NCBI RefSeq assembly: GCF_000350225.1
Contig: NW_005178965.1
Span: forward strand, 124,001 to 188,000
Direction: 5' to 3'
Length of the DNA stretch: 64,000 bases
Origin: Chondrus crispus
Lineage: Eukaryota; Rhodophyta; Florideophyceae; Gigartinales; Gigartinaceae
The notes beneath the pieces were generated by a model. It did no database searches, was not told where the DNA came from, and worked only from the letters and a program-made list of their open reading frames with translations. This document shows positions 1 to 10,589 of this stretch, piece by piece. The position numbers were made by a program, and so were the translations under genes. How positions within the stretch are numbered: position 1 is the stretch's first letter; each line of letters begins with the position of its first letter.

Positions 1-1300
1 TGGCCGCCGATATTTTTCAAAGTGACAAAGATGTTACTTGCAAGAACCTAACGGCTTCTCGTCGACCTTGACAGCGCCGCTCTAGAATCGACTCACGTCG
101 CTTGTGTTACTTTGTTTGGCGCGGCATGGAGGGATCCATGACTGTATGTAACTGCAAGGGCGTGTTTAGAGCATTGTCGCCGGTAAAGACTTGCCGGGGG
201 AATGAAGGACGGAAGTGACCAGTGTCTTCTATGGATCGCAAGTGGTTTTGGTTTATGTTTTGGCGGCGCTTTGACTTTGTTTTTGTCAACGAATGATTGG
301 TGGACTGGAGCAAGGATACAAATGGGGACGGAGGCGCCCCAAAAGTGTATTCATAACTCTAGCAGGGATCTAGCTAACCCTTCAATGGACTGACAGAGAT
401 GGGTACATGTTTGTCCAGAATTAACCCGGTGTCCGAAATTTTCCTTATCGAGAAGGTGGTCACTACCGCTACTATCAACACTGTGTTGTTGAAAGGTGTC
501 GGTTGGGTTGAGGTGGCGAGTTCCCCAACTCGTACAACTCAGGTCCCTCTTATTGACTTCCGTAGCCTTCTAAACATGACTAAATATTAAGGTTCCTACT
601 AGAGCCCTCTAAAACTCTAGACAGATCTACAAAAATAAAAGTTCGTTCTGAAACTCTAGAAAAATCTAGAGTTGTCGAACATAGAAATAGAAATGGAACT
701 TCTAGATAGCTCTAATGGCATCTAGATCGTTTTACGATTCACCGTTCCTCCTATTGACGTTCTCTTCAATTCGAATGTCAATAATGCTGAGGCAGAATTT
801 CTTCTTTCATAATATAATCATGCCAAACTTGTGTCACTGTTCTATCACGATCAACAAAAACCTGATGTCGATTGCGACTCATCATCATGGGTGGGTTAAG
901 CTTTTATCAAAATCGGGAATTACATGTTTGTCTTTTTTTCGATGTTTGAAGATCGCTCCAAAAACGTGTTCTTCTCCACACACAGATGTAACCAGTTCTG
1001 GTCGTATCGGAACAGGCCCCGAAATGTCACTCGACTGTTCGGAGAACGGATGTTTGTATGACAAACATGCACAGTGGAATGAATTTTGAAGTGATATGGG
1101 AGCTCAATTTAACCGACGTTCTTTCCAATAAACTCCTTAATAACAAAGATTCCAAGCCATTTAGTCATTCACCTTCATTGACTATTTAGACCTTGAATAT
1201 GCATCAGTGAACAACGACATATTAATCCACACCTTATCCCGAATCTTATATTCTGGATATTTGTACTTTCGAGTTTAATATACACTTTGTCTTGCCTTAT
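1..1300. other. No recognisable gene; decayed AT-rich sequence
   Basis: Open frames here are short and none matches a family I recognise. The stretch 590-730 is rich in CTCTAGA and ATCTAGA words, a simple local repetition. The interval lies beside remnants of a minus-strand gypsy integrase, so it may be the eroded 3' part of that element (C-terminal tail, 3' LTR), but no terminal motif was found. Confidence 0.4.
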
Positions 1301-1309
1301 ATGCTTTGT

Positions 1310-1560
1310 AGGGGAACTTGGAGTTGTTGAGGGATTCCTTCAATACCAATTTTAAATCCTCAAGCTCTTTCACAAGCGTTTCAGGCTTGATCAGAAAGGC
1401 CAATGCAGATTTCGGATTCCAACTGAAATCAAACTCAAATGGAGACATTCCAAGATCTTTTCATGTGTATTCTTCCTTTGGTTTTCTTACGGCCATTCGC
1501 CATTCATGGATTTCACGATTGGTCCGAAGAACCGATCCTCTTCGTAGGTCGGGATAAAAT
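1310..1560 (-). pseudogene. Gypsy integrase C-terminal remnant
   Basis: Read on the minus strand, this stretch gives a segment around LGMSPFEFDF followed by a Leu/Glu/Lys-rich helix, which resembles the integrase region where the target-site 'T-x-x-SPFEL' motif precedes the C-terminal helical part of gypsy integrases. It is interrupted by a stop codon just upstream of the motif. Its order relative to the RNase H and reverse transcriptase remnants to the right is the normal pol order for a minus-strand element. The identification rests on one short motif and context. Confidence 0.45.
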
Positions 1561-1636
1561 CATCAAAATCAACTCCCATGACTTCAACATCATTCACTAT
1601 GACACCTGATGAGCAGCCATGGAGTACATGAGGAGC

Positions 1637-2863
1637 TCATGAGAGCACATACCGAAGCACATGATTCTTTCGTGGCTTCAGTGTGATGGGAAATATACCA
1701 AAATTCCGCAGTGTTTCCAGCCAGCATACCTCTTTGGAAATCATCTCGGGCTTTGCGAAGAAGTACTTCAGAACGTGATTATCTGCCAAGATTTCGGAGC
1801 TTGCTCCTTCTAAAATTCCATCTGAATTTTTCAAGGAAAGAGATTAACCCGAGCAACTCACGGCGATTTGCTGTATAGTCTTATTCTATATGTGATAGCT
1901 TCTTCGAGTCGGCAACAATCACTTGATTGTTTCTATCGTCATCGAGTTGCGTCGAAGTTCCCGAACAGCAAGTTTGTATGCATCAACGTGGCCACGAAGC
2001 GGTATCTTCCAGTCCGGGCAATGAGAATTGGAGATTGCGAGATAGAAATCTTAAACTTTTCGAAGTCTGTATCACATTCCGAGTTCCATCTGCCTCTGTC
2101 GACGCCTCGCTTTGTTAGGTTCTTGAATGGCGCATCAATTTCAGAAAACCTCCGAATGAACATTCGGAAATTTGTAATAATCCAACAAAACCTCGGACAT
2201 CCTTCAGCGTTTCAGTCTTCGGCCAAGTTCTCAGCACTTCAACCTTTTCCGGGTGGACTCTTAATCCTTTCTTACCCTCCAAGAGACCCGATATGTTAAT
2301 CTCTTCCTGCATAAACTCACAATTCTCACGTGGTACATATAGTTCATATTCCTGAACGCGATTCAGAACTATTTCCAAATGTTTGAGATGGCTCCCCTTC
2401 TCTTAGCTGAAAATCATAACTTCATCCATGTAAACTACAAAAAAATAATGATACCGTCATAAAATATGCAATTCATCAATAACTGAAACATTGCGGGTGT
2501 ATTGCATCTATCCATTGGCATCACGACAGATTACAAACTGACTGTACCTAGCGTTGAATGCAGTTTTCTCGGTATCTTCAGGGTGGACCCTAACATAGTG
2601 TAATCCAGATTGAGGTCGCGCTTTGAGAAAACCGTTACTCTTCCAAGTCCATTGAACGTATCATCCGATCTCGGGAGTGCAGCATTGTTCCTTTTAGTTA
2701 TACAATTTAAAGCTCTGTAGTCAACAGCACTTCTAAATGGCTTGTTTTCGTTTTTCACGAAGAACAAAGGAGCAGTAAATGGAGGTCTACTTGGTCTGAT
2801 CCTCCCTTTCTCCAGCAAGTCCTGAGCATACTCCCTACAAGGCACCAATTCAGTCGGACACAA
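1637..2863 (-). pseudogene. Old Ty3/gypsy reverse transcriptase-RNase H remnant
   Basis: Four minus-strand fragments lie in pol order. 2863-2531 holds the reverse transcriptase start (EKGRIRPSRPPFTAPLFFVK, then VDYRALN). 2378-2115 holds the connection after the palm (HPEKVEVLRTWPKTETLKDV, then GFVGLLQ). 2163-1939 resembles the stretch before RNase H, and 1834-1637 the RNase H end (DNHVLKYFF, then a HVLRYVLS-like tail). The central palm with the YxDD box is lost or unreadable. Frames differ between fragments, so this is a multiply frameshifted relic. It predates gypsy element 1, whose left LTR at 2931 interrupts it just upstream of the reverse transcriptase. Confidence 0.8.
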
Positions 2864-3117
2864 TTGGAACAGTGGTCAATGGGGTGTTTTGCTCCATACT
2901 CAATCTCAATTTCATGATCCGATGCTCCGTTGCAGCATAAACACCGCCAAACGACTGAGGGTGTATGCGCAGTCCGACGGAGACCTCGTTCGAACGGGAA
3001 GACGGGTGAAGCACCAGCCAACGAGGCTGGGAAGTTGGCCCTGGTAGCGGTGTGGTAAAGCGGGACGGTCAGGGACGAGCGTACGCGCGGGCCGATCTAC
3101 ACCTCGACGCCCCAGAG

Positions 3118-3143
3118 CAGCGCTGGGTAACGTACCAGCGCTG
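3118..3143. repeat. Conserved 26-nt hairpin in family A LTR
   Basis: Arms CAGCGCTGG and CCAGCGCTG form a 9-bp stem with an 8-nt loop. The same hairpin, with one loop base changed, recurs at 51444-51469 and, inverted, at 30336-30361, although the LTRs differ widely elsewhere. It lies downstream of the TATA-like box, so it would be in the transcript (R or U5). Confidence 0.7.
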
Positions 3144-3366
3144 ACGGGCGGAGGCGGATCTAGGCTCGCTCGCGCATGCATGTGTCCCCTACCCGCTCCA
3201 TTCCTCCTAACGCGCGCGAAGGCGAAGGCGCGTGGATAGAATAAGCTGGGTGGACTGACTTTTGCGGTAGGTCGTGGACAAATCCGTGCTTGTCCCCCTA
3301 CCCGCCGTCGGTCCACTCCATATTTAATGTACAAAGTACAAAGTAATCTATCAGAACACTACAGTA

Positions 3367-3514
3367 GTGCAGGTCAGCCTGCACTGTAATACTGTCAGCC
3401 ATCGTGGCTGACAGTACACGTGTGGGCGCGTGCTTCCTTCACGCGCGGTACACGTGTACCCGAGGGGTACACGTGGCCATGCGCGGTAGTACTGTAGAGC
3501 TCGACGCTCTACAG
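3367..3514. promoter_or_regulatory. Hairpin cluster in LTR U3
   Basis: Four perfect inverted repeats stand close together: 3367-3384 (7-bp stem, GTGCAGG), 3392-3414 (10-bp stem, CTGTCAGCCA), 3451-3475 (11-bp stem, CACGTGTACCC) and 3492-3514 (9-bp stem, CTGTAGAGC). The LTRs at 29940-30125 and 51690-51830 have equivalent clusters with different base sequence but the same themes (CACGTG, CTGTCAGC, CTGTAGAG). They are upstream of the TATA-like box and are probably protein-binding palindromes; that role is inferred. Confidence 0.6.
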
Positions 3515-3572
3515 TAGCTGATCTAGTTCTTGATCTAATCTAATTTAAAGCCCCAGGGGGGTTTATACTACA

Positions 3573-3607
3573 CGGCCCCCCCTCAAGGGTGAACGTCCGC
3601 GTTCACC
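3573..3607 (-). other. Polypurine tract and palindromic block beside 3' LTR
   Basis: On the minus strand the run TTGAGGGGGGGGCCG ends directly before TGTAGTATAAAC, the LTR start, as a plus-strand primer site should. Next to it is the 16-mer TGAACGTCCGCGTTCA (3590-3605). The same block occurs at the end of pol (9157-9193), and both copies are present in element 3. Confidence 0.65.
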
Positions 3608-3628
3608 ATCAGGCTTGTAGAGGCGGTC

Positions 3629-4619
3629 ATGTCGGAGCCCTTTCCTGTGGTCCTAGAGTTGACCCGGATTCCACCTGACCCGTCCCCCTCATCGCGCGTA
3701 TTCCAGTCCTCCGCCATCCACGCCACCGCGCTCTCCCTGCACTACTCTTCCCCTCGTCGCCTCTTTGCTCCCTCGCGAGTGGGGGATCCCGGTCGTTTCT
3801 GTCTGGACCTGGCCATTCTCGCCACACCACTGTGGTCATCTCCCTGTTCGTGGGGTGTCTCGCCGTCCGGGTCGGTATGCCGACCTCCCTCGAAGGTCCT
3901 CCCTCCGCCCCCGTTGCCGCCCGCCCCGCTGCGGGCGTACCGGAGCCTCCGCGCTCCTCGATGCCTCTCTCTGGGGCCCTCGGACCCAACTGGCCGACCG
4001 TCGCTGGCTTCGTGCCCCCAGAGGGGCGTATCCCGAGGCAACCCGGCGCGGTCGTGCGCCCGTGGTGCACAGATCAGCCGTTCCAGCGGGTTCGCGGCTC
4101 CCGTGAGTCGACGTCGTCCGTCGAGATCGTTCCAGCCTCATGCAGTCTACCTGCCACCTCTTTGTCGCCTTCTGCCAAGAAAACAGTGGCGCAGCAAGCC
4201 GGCTTGCTGCTTCAGGGGTCAGTGGGAGTGCAGTCGCCGCCGCCACTTCGTACAGTACGGCCCCGCCAGGGCTCGGGTGGCACCCTTTCAGAGTGGTTCG
4301 GGGTCCCACTTGAACGATCGACGCCACTCCCTCTCGACCGCCTGAAGTTCACCTGGTGTCGTTATGCCCGCTCGGGGGTTACTGTCGGGGAACTGCTAGC
4401 CGTGAGACCCTCCGCCCGGACTTGCTACGTGTACGCAAGGTCTATGAGGCTGGTCGGGGGGAGGAAGCCTGCCTCGTGTTGGGGTGTCTTCTCGCGGAGT
4501 GGGACGGGGCGGCCTGCCAGATCCTTACTGCGATCGTCGGCGATCGCACCTTTGCCTATAGCTTGGCCGAGGTAGAGTACGTTCATCGAATGGCGGACTA
4601 TCTTATTAACTGTGGGTAG
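3629..4619 (+). pseudogene. Antisense ORF of element 1, N-terminal part (frameshifted)
   Basis: This is the start of a protein encoded on the strand opposite to gag-pol, beginning 57 bp inside the LTR boundary with ATG at 3629 (MSEPFPVVLEL). Element 3 has the equivalent start at 51943 (MSIPVAVRIV). The first 200 codons are Pro/Ser/Arg-rich. At least two frameshifts follow: the frame containing PLERSTPLPLDRLKFTW (4290-4350) passes into the one containing LRPDLLRVRKVYEAG (4415-4460), which ends at a TAG (4617-4619) where element 3 reads on. The conserved segments match element 3 closely, which argues for a once-functional protein. No known family is recognised. It could be an Env- or Gag-like accessory protein, or a captured gene. 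Confidence 0.6.
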
Positions 4620-5655
4620 TCGCCCTCTCGTGAGTTCGTCCAGTCCATGGTCGCGGGACTGTACGTAAGCCCCCGTCCTTTCTCCTACTCAAAAAACACG
4701 CGTCGCCTTGCAAAAGTCGGCTTGTTTGGTCATGAGGCTACACCGCGTGGCCATTGCTCCCCACGATTGGGCAGCCTATAGGCACTCCGGAGAAGCGGAT
4801 GGCCGCCTCTTCCGGTCGGCCGTCTTCGAGGACGGTCTGTCTCCAAGCTATTTTCCGTTACTCCCCACCGTGGTAGGGGAGGCACTCCCCTCGTTGGGAA
4901 TGCATCCCCTACTTCCGTACGTCTTAAAACACTTTGCGGTGGCGTGTACTGATCCAACCCATCCCGCACACGCCGCCCTGATGCAAAACGTAGAGAGGGA
5001 ATGGGCACGGGCACTCGGCAACGCTTTCATGAACGAAGTATCGATCCACGGCCGGGTGTTCGTCCAGCCCATCAGCGTATTAGCTCATCTGGGGAGGGTA
5101 ACGTGGGACCTTCCCAATGTCCCCCTACACCCGCTCGAGCGGAGTTCCCTACATGTACATTGGACGTACGCCTTCGCCCTCGAGCGGATGCATCGAGCTT
5201 TTGATGCGGGGCCCCGCCACCTCCGTCACTGGACGGATTTCACTACTGGCGTACAGTCCTCGTTTCTGGCCTATGACCATCGATCCGACACCTTCACAGC
5301 GCGGCCGACGATCGCGCCACCCTCTACTAGGCAGTCGGGAGGCGGAGTCGGCTCGGCCTCACGACTGGTTCGGAAGAAACGTTACCGTGATCTAGACGGG
5401 GAGCCCCCGACTTTCCCTTTCGCGGGTACGAACCCGCCATCCGGACTGTCGATGCCCGTGGGCGACTACCGCCCACTGGCGAGCCCTCACGTTCCCTCAG
5501 TGCCTCCTCTTAACTCGGTCTCGACCCGTGCCGTTCCGAGCGGGGAAGCGATACGTCGCCTGGCACTCGAGCGGGCGGATATCCATGACATACCAATCGT
5601 ACATCGCGCCCTCCGGGACGCGAGCGATCGTTCGTGGCCATGGAAGGGCTGCTGA
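4620..5655 (+). pseudogene. Antisense ORF of element 1, central globular domain
   Basis: An open frame of about 315 codons follows the TAG stop at 4617-4619, in the same frame after a short gap, and matches the central part of the antisense protein of element 3 (52860-53776). Shared landmarks are GLYVSPRP, MRLH.VAI.PHDWA.YR, EALPSLG.H.LLPY.LKHF, ..REWA..LGNAFM.EVS, PLHPLERS and KKRYRDLDGE. The middle is rich in aromatic and hydrophobic residues and looks globular; the end is low-complexity with Pro, Ser and Gly. There is no signal peptide or clear membrane segment. I do not recognise the fold. Conservation of these motifs between two diverged copies suggests past selection on this strand. Confidence 0.6.
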
Positions 5656-5744
5656 GCACCCTTGCTAGCTGGTACTTTGCGCGGGGCGGCGAGACCCGCC
5701 GCATCGCCGCGCAGCGCGACTCGCGCATGTCCTAACTGTGCCAC

Positions 5745-6110
5745 GTGCGCCGCGAATTAACGCGGGTGCGGGAAGCAATGGCTACGCAGACCGGCGTCCT
5801 CGAGCGGACTACCGCCGATCGGGACCGGTACCGAGCCGAGCGGGACGCACTTCGTGCTCCCCGTGTGGTGCCTCCGTCCACTTCGCGCCCCGCCTTGCGA
5901 GATCCATACGAAGATCCGGGGCGTGAGGCCCCGGTGGCAGAGAGCGCTGCGACTCTGGACGGCGGCGAGCCGCGCTGGACGCGTCACGGCGAAGTGGCCA
6001 TGCCTCCTCTCAAGGGGCTGTGCTCGGGGTTACCCCGCCACCCCAGCTATTGCCCTCCGGGTCTCTATGGGTCAGGTCCTACAGCGGCACCAAACGGCTC
6101 GAGCCGTTGA
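5745..6110 (+). pseudogene. Antisense ORF of element 1, coiled-coil and proline tail
   Basis: This C-terminal piece of the antisense protein has a charged coiled-coil stretch (LERTTADRDRYRAERDAL) followed by DPYEDPG and a tail with EVAMPPL, GLPRHP.YCP and APNG. Element 3 has the same order at 53912-54343, with LERSHVERDRYRRERDEL and DPYEDPG. It lies about 90 bp beyond the end of the central part and out of continuous frame with it, so a frameshift or small deletion separates them. Function unknown; the coiled coil suggests self-association. Confidence 0.55.
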
Positions 6111-6510
6111 GTTGGCGGGCGTCAAGTCACCTCGACCCTTCATTCACGTAAAGCCATTCTCTTTCCCGTTTTGTTTCACTCGCTTTCCCTCCTTTCCTTG
6201 CGCCAATCCGCCGGTAGTTTTTTCCGCGTCCCTCCCACCTTGGCCCTCACGAGGGGGCGTGGGCCGGTAGTTGCTTAAGCAACACGACAATTGTCATGCA
6301 CTGAGCCCCGTTGATAGTGTGCCAGTTGTATTCCACGGCGGTACGTTCCCGCCGGTTCTAGGTCGTACTGGGTCGTACTGAACTCCAATCACCCCCCGAG
6401 GTCAGTGTTCGAGCTGCGTGTAGCAGTCGGCTGGTACACTCTGTACCTTCGATATGCGTCTGTGGGCCGGGTGTCCCGTGTGCGTTGTGCATGAGGTGTG
6501 CGCCCGGACG

Positions 6511-6543
6511 TCATGCACGTGCACCGTCGTCCCTGTAATTTCC
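6511..6543. promoter_or_regulatory. CACGTGC...TGTAATTTCC motif, copy 1
   Basis: TCATGCACGTGC at 6511-6522 is followed by CTGTAATTTCC at 6533-6543. The combination recurs at 7891-7910 and in element 3 at 56453-56474, with a partial copy at 57343-57355. It sits between convergent ORFs, so a terminator, promoter or polyadenylation role is possible but unproven. Confidence 0.35.
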
Positions 6544-7890
6544 TCTCCATCTCGTAAATTACTAGCCTCTCATTGACGTCGTTCTCCGCCGTTCCGATTC
6601 CCGAGTGCGGTGGTCGGCATCCGTTTCGCGCTCCCCCTTCTCCTTCTCTGAAGCCGAGGCGGCGAACCTGCTGTTCGACAACAGCGACCGCTCGTTATCT
6701 CTTGGCAAGGTATCACCGTTCAGCTTGCATCGATGGTCACCCTAGGGATTTCGTATCCTCCAGGCTTCCAGACTTCTTATGCCCTCCTGCCATGATTGTT
6801 TCTCCTGTATCGCGGGAGACCTTCCCTTCCGTCTCGGGTTCTTTGTCGTAGTAAGGGGCCCCGAAAGCGTAGACCGAGGAGATCAGGCCTTGTGGGTAAG
6901 AGTCGCCATCGACGGCGACAGACAGAGAACCGCGGGTAGCGCGGCTCACAACTCTACTTTCGTACGGGGAACGGTGTTCAGTCACGTTTTAGAAGCAAAG
7001 CCGTTCGCGCCAAGACGTTCGTTCGCCGTTCGACATTAACCACCCCCTCGCCCCAGCGATCGGCTATGGGGGTGCGCGCCGTCGCTCACTACGCGCTCCT
7101 TGGAAGCGCGGTGTGGCTATGCCAACGCGAGGTCATCCCTTTCCGGCGATCTGCTCAGCGCGATGTCGACACAGCGGGAATAAGTGAGGGGCGCGTGCAG
7201 TTGGGAAGAGCGATCAGGGACGAGAGAAGTCGTTCTCAAGACAATCCTGTTTCGGCCTAAGCCAACACGGGGTGGCATCTTGTTCGTCATGCAATCTTGC
7301 GGAACCGAATAAGGACGTTGCCTGGGATGACCCTGAGCGCTCGTACGATGCCTGACGGAGAGTTCAATAGGGCAAGGGTCTTGCAGTGTCGAACACGTCG
7401 CGTTGCGGTAGCCTCTTTCCCGATGCCAAGCCGTTCCTTGGACGCTATGTCCCGGCTCGTTACTGCCTTCTGCGTCCGTCCTCCTTCTGTGTCGTGTGCT
7501 TGGCTCGTCGCTCTGAAGCGGCGCCGTGTCCCTCGGCATGACGCTATTCGAGGCGTCCCTCCACGACATACTGTCCGTTCAGTAGGTGGGTACCGTCTCC
7601 TTCGAGGCGACGAGTCAAGGCCTACGTACCTGGCTCGGCGCTGTCTTCCACGGGTACATCCATTTCTTTCGTAATGATGTTCGCGACGCGTTGACGGCGC
7701 TGCGCGTGAGAGGCGGAGAGTGCACTCTGGAGGGAGGAGACTCCGCCTCGGGTCTCTGACGCGACCAGTTCCCTCTTCGGACAGGGGGCAGACGTGTGTA
7801 CCTCCGGGTCAGGTGCCCATTGTACTCCCAGCCGCGCCGTCTGGTTTCCCGGTGGCTTGTGGTATGGCGCACCGTACCCATACAGGCCGT

Positions 7891-7910
7891 GCACGTGCGG
7901 GTGTAATTTC
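7891..7910. promoter_or_regulatory. CACGTGC...TGTAATTTCC motif, copy 2
   Basis: GCACGTGC (7891-7898) stands 2 bp before GTGTAATTTC (7901-7910), followed by a CT-rich run. See the copy at 6511-6543. Confidence 0.35.
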
Positions 7911-9156
7911 TCCCCTTGCTTTTCTCACTATTTTAGGGGGCGGTTGAGGTTTTGGGGATGACGCCAGCGGCGTTGGTGCGTAGCATGCGTCCCCGGCGGT
8001 TTCGGAGTGTCTTGCGTCCGCACGCGGGGGTCTTCTTTGGAGCCTTCGCGGGTCTGTGCGCCCCTCCCCCCTTGAGGGGCGCGGAGGACGGCTGATGAAT
8101 TAGCACTGCGGTAGCGGTGTACAGGAGCGCTTTCATCCCGCTGTCTCTTACGTGTTGCGCGTGCGGCACGCACGTGTGCGTGCCTCCCATACAGCGTGTC
8201 CTCCCGGGCCGGTTCCATCCCGCAAATTTTCAAATTTCAAGGTAGGGAGTCGGATTGCCACAGCGACGGGGGTTGCGGGACTGTCCGCTCAGTGTCATTA
8301 TATTTTCCCATTTTCAGCACCCTTCCGCCGGCGCGTCAGAGCGCTGTACAAGATTGTACAGTACCATGCCCTGGACTGACCGTTATCAACTCGGTCATTT
8401 CCTGAGGCCAGGCGGTGCCCCTTTTTGGCATATGACCGTGGTAGTGGGGTGTCGGCTGCTCGCCTGCACTTCTTACCCCTGCATTCGCGTAGGGGTACGA
8501 ACAGACACGAAGGCATGAGCCCCTCGAGTCCATGGTCACCTTGATGACACCTGTCGCGTCTCTGCCACCACGTGGCGCATTTCTTCTCTCTCTTTGTCGT
8601 CTGCCTTTCGAGTGGGAGTGGGATACCGAGGCTTCCTCCCCAAAAGGGGCGCTGGTGCGGCTAAGCGCAATTCATCGGGTTATCGAGCGACCATTCGGGC
8701 GATCCCGCCTTACCTCGTCCCATCCGTTCTTACGAGGGACGTTCCTCTGGAGGCAGTACGTACTGCTTGGTTTTTAGGTGTCGCATAATTTGGCCTTGGT
8801 CTGTCAATACGTCTTGACATCTTCGCGCCCTCTCGTACTTGCTGGTATCTCTTGCGTTCCTTAGGGGATCGTTCGCCTCGTTCTCCTGCTTTCCGCTTCA
8901 CGACAGATTTTCGTGAGACAGTGCGTGCTGTCTTCTCTCCCGCACCTTCTCGGTTTCGGCGGTTGTCGTCGGACGGTTCGGTCGTCCTTACGTTTTGGCA
9001 CGATCGCGTCGTCTCGTATCCGCCTTGTTCATCAATACGTCCTGACGTCTGGCTTCGTCTTCTGCGGTGTCCCTTCAATAAGGGCAGCTGTACTTCCGCG
9101 CCTCTCCTTTCGGTTAGCTCGTGCTGTTCGATGTTAATCCACGACAGGGCGGTTGA

Positions 9157-9193
9157 GGGCCCCCTCCTCAAGACTGAACGTCCGCGTTCAGTT
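9157..9193 (-). other. Second polypurine block at the end of pol
   Basis: On the minus strand the last pol codons run through the 16-mer TGAACGTCCGCGTTCA (9175-9190, encoding NADVQ), then the stop, then TTGAGGAGGGGGCCC. This is the same order of palindrome and purine run as beside the LTR at 3573-3607. Element 3 repeats the arrangement (57859-57894). It may be an internal polypurine tract or the scar of module insertion. Confidence 0.6.
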
Positions 9194-9560
9194 CGGAGAG
9201 GAGTTCCCTACCTGTACGCGTATAGCGCGACACTAACTCCTCGGGGACGTGTGCACGCGCTGTCCAAGTGGGTTGGTCGTAGTCCGCCCACTTGATGAGG
9301 AACTCCGTAGTTCTGTCCTCCATGGTTCGATGCCGGAGTAGTCGTTCGACGGCATACTGAGTACCCTCGGTGACGTTGTCGGCAAGGTCATCCGGGGTTG
9401 TCGTGCTCGTCCGCGGTGCGTCCGTCGGCGGTGGCGCGTACACACAGCTATCTGCGGAGACGCGCTCAGTGACACCATCACGATCGATCGTGATGGTTCG
9501 GCGGTCGTTCGCGAGGACGCGGTAGGGTCCGACCGCGGCGAGGCGAGTTGGTTCGACGTC
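9168..9560 (-). pseudogene. Chromodomain at C terminus of element 1 pol
   Basis: The segment reads YAVERLLRHRTMEDRTTEFLIKWADYDQPTWTAR in order, which is the three-strand-and-helix pattern of a chromodomain (E-x-I-L-x-x-R, F-L-I-K-W, P-x-x-T-W). Chromodomains at the end of gypsy integrases bind modified histones and steer integration into heterochromatin. The frame starts internally after a shift relative to the integrase core, and the protein ends in LNADVQS. Element 3 has the same domain at 57870-58265. Confidence 0.8.
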
Positions 9561-9727
9561 TTTCCCCCATCGGTGAGGTTAAGGTACACGTACTATCCGG
9601 GACGGAGTCGGGAGTTAATACGTCGTATGCGCTTATCGAAGTCGCGCTTGTGGCGAGCCTGCGTCCGACGCAGGCTCCCGTAGGCCTTTTGGATAGTCGA
9701 TTCCAAGGTCTTGAGGAACTCGGCGAG

Positions 9728-10585
9728 TTAGTTCCCCCTATCGGCCGGGGGCGCGTCGTCGTCAGCCCGTCGGAGAGTGAACTCCGGCGGTGGCCTGCTG
9801 AGCACGAGCTCTAACGGCGTAGTGCGTGTGGTGCGATGTACGTGGGAGTTGTACGCATACGTAAGCGGTCCCACGTACACATCCCAGTCGTCCTGGTGTT
9901 CACTCACGTAGTTCCTCAGCATCGAGGCGATTGTTCGGTTATATCGCTCGACTTGCCCGTTCGTCTGGGGATGGTACGTCGAAGTGTATAAATTCGTTAT
10001 CCACAGAACACGGCACGTGCTGTGGAAGAACTTGGCATTAAACTGAGGGCCGTTGTCGGAAAGCAACGTGCGAGGGACGCCATACTTGGACACCCACGAG
10101 TCCCAGAACGCAACTGCGACTGTGTACGCTGTTATCGTGCGGAGCGCCACGACTTGCGTCAATTTACTGAAGCGGTCCGTAATCACGAGCAGGAACCTTT
10201 CTTCTGTCTTCTTCTTAGGGAGCGGCCCCAAGATGTCGATCACGAGGCTCTCGACGGGCCTCGTAGCTGGAAGCAATCTCAATCGGTTGAGATGTTTTTT
10301 CAGCTTCACCCGGTTCATCGCGCAGGTTCGACAACCTCGCACCGTTGCTGCGACGTCTGCAGCCAGGTGGGGCCAGCAGTAGTCGCGTCGGAGTGCGTAG
10401 TACATACGATTCTGGCCCGGGTGTCCCCTGATGACCGGGTTTTGGCACAGGAGAAGAAGCCTGGCGCGAAGCGTCCGAGGTACCACCACTTGTACAATGT
10501 CAGGGTAGAAGGGGTGTCTCCGCTTGAGCACCCCTTGGTGGTCCTCGAAGAACGCGGAGTCCCGGGACTCCGACTGTCGTGCCAA
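9728..10585 (-). pseudogene. Integrase core of element 1
   Basis: Order on the minus strand: the H2C2 zinc-binding region (GHPGQNRMYYALRRDY, then C-R-T-C-A), followed by the catalytic core with D in VIDILGPLP, D in LLSDNGPQF and E in GQVERYN. All three catalytic acidic residues are present. It inserts retroelement cDNA into chromosomes. It is separated by a frameshift from the RNase H-spacer frame upstream (near 10600) and from the chromodomain downstream, so this copy is not one continuous polyprotein. It is closely related to the integrase of element 3 (58195-59178). Confidence 0.88.
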
Positions 10586-10589
10586 AACG

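Larger units (their letters stand above)
2931..3572 (-). repeat. Family A LTR, 3' LTR of gypsy element 1
   Basis: The 642-bp repeat begins TGCAGCATAAACACC and ends GTTTATACTACA, so its ends are inverted copies with the TG...CA signature. Related copies lie at 29875-30545 (solo), 43552-43930 (truncated) and 51258-51887. On the minus strand a polypurine tract sits directly before it, marking it as the 3' LTR of the minus-strand gag-pol. Its U3 end has a cluster of short hairpins, a TATA-like ATTAAATATGG at 3328-3318 follows, and the transcribed half holds a 26-nt hairpin at 3118-3143. The matching 5' LTR is not found; a family X LTR lies at 16468 instead. Confidence 0.85.
6111..9156. other. Long interval between antisense ORF and pol, no recognised gene
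   Basis: Open frames on both strands are up to about 150 codons, but none has a recognisable motif and none clearly matches the equivalent interval of element 3 (54344-57858). What recurs is a motif: GCACGTGC close before TGTAATTTCC, at 6515-6543 and 7891-7910. Both occurrences lie after GC-rich sequence and before a pyrimidine-rich run. The interval may hold transcription end or start signals for the two converging units. Confidence 0.45.

Noticed and set aside
590..730. CRISPR-like or satellite array of CTAGA words
   Set aside because: The words are short, irregularly spaced and without constant spacers.
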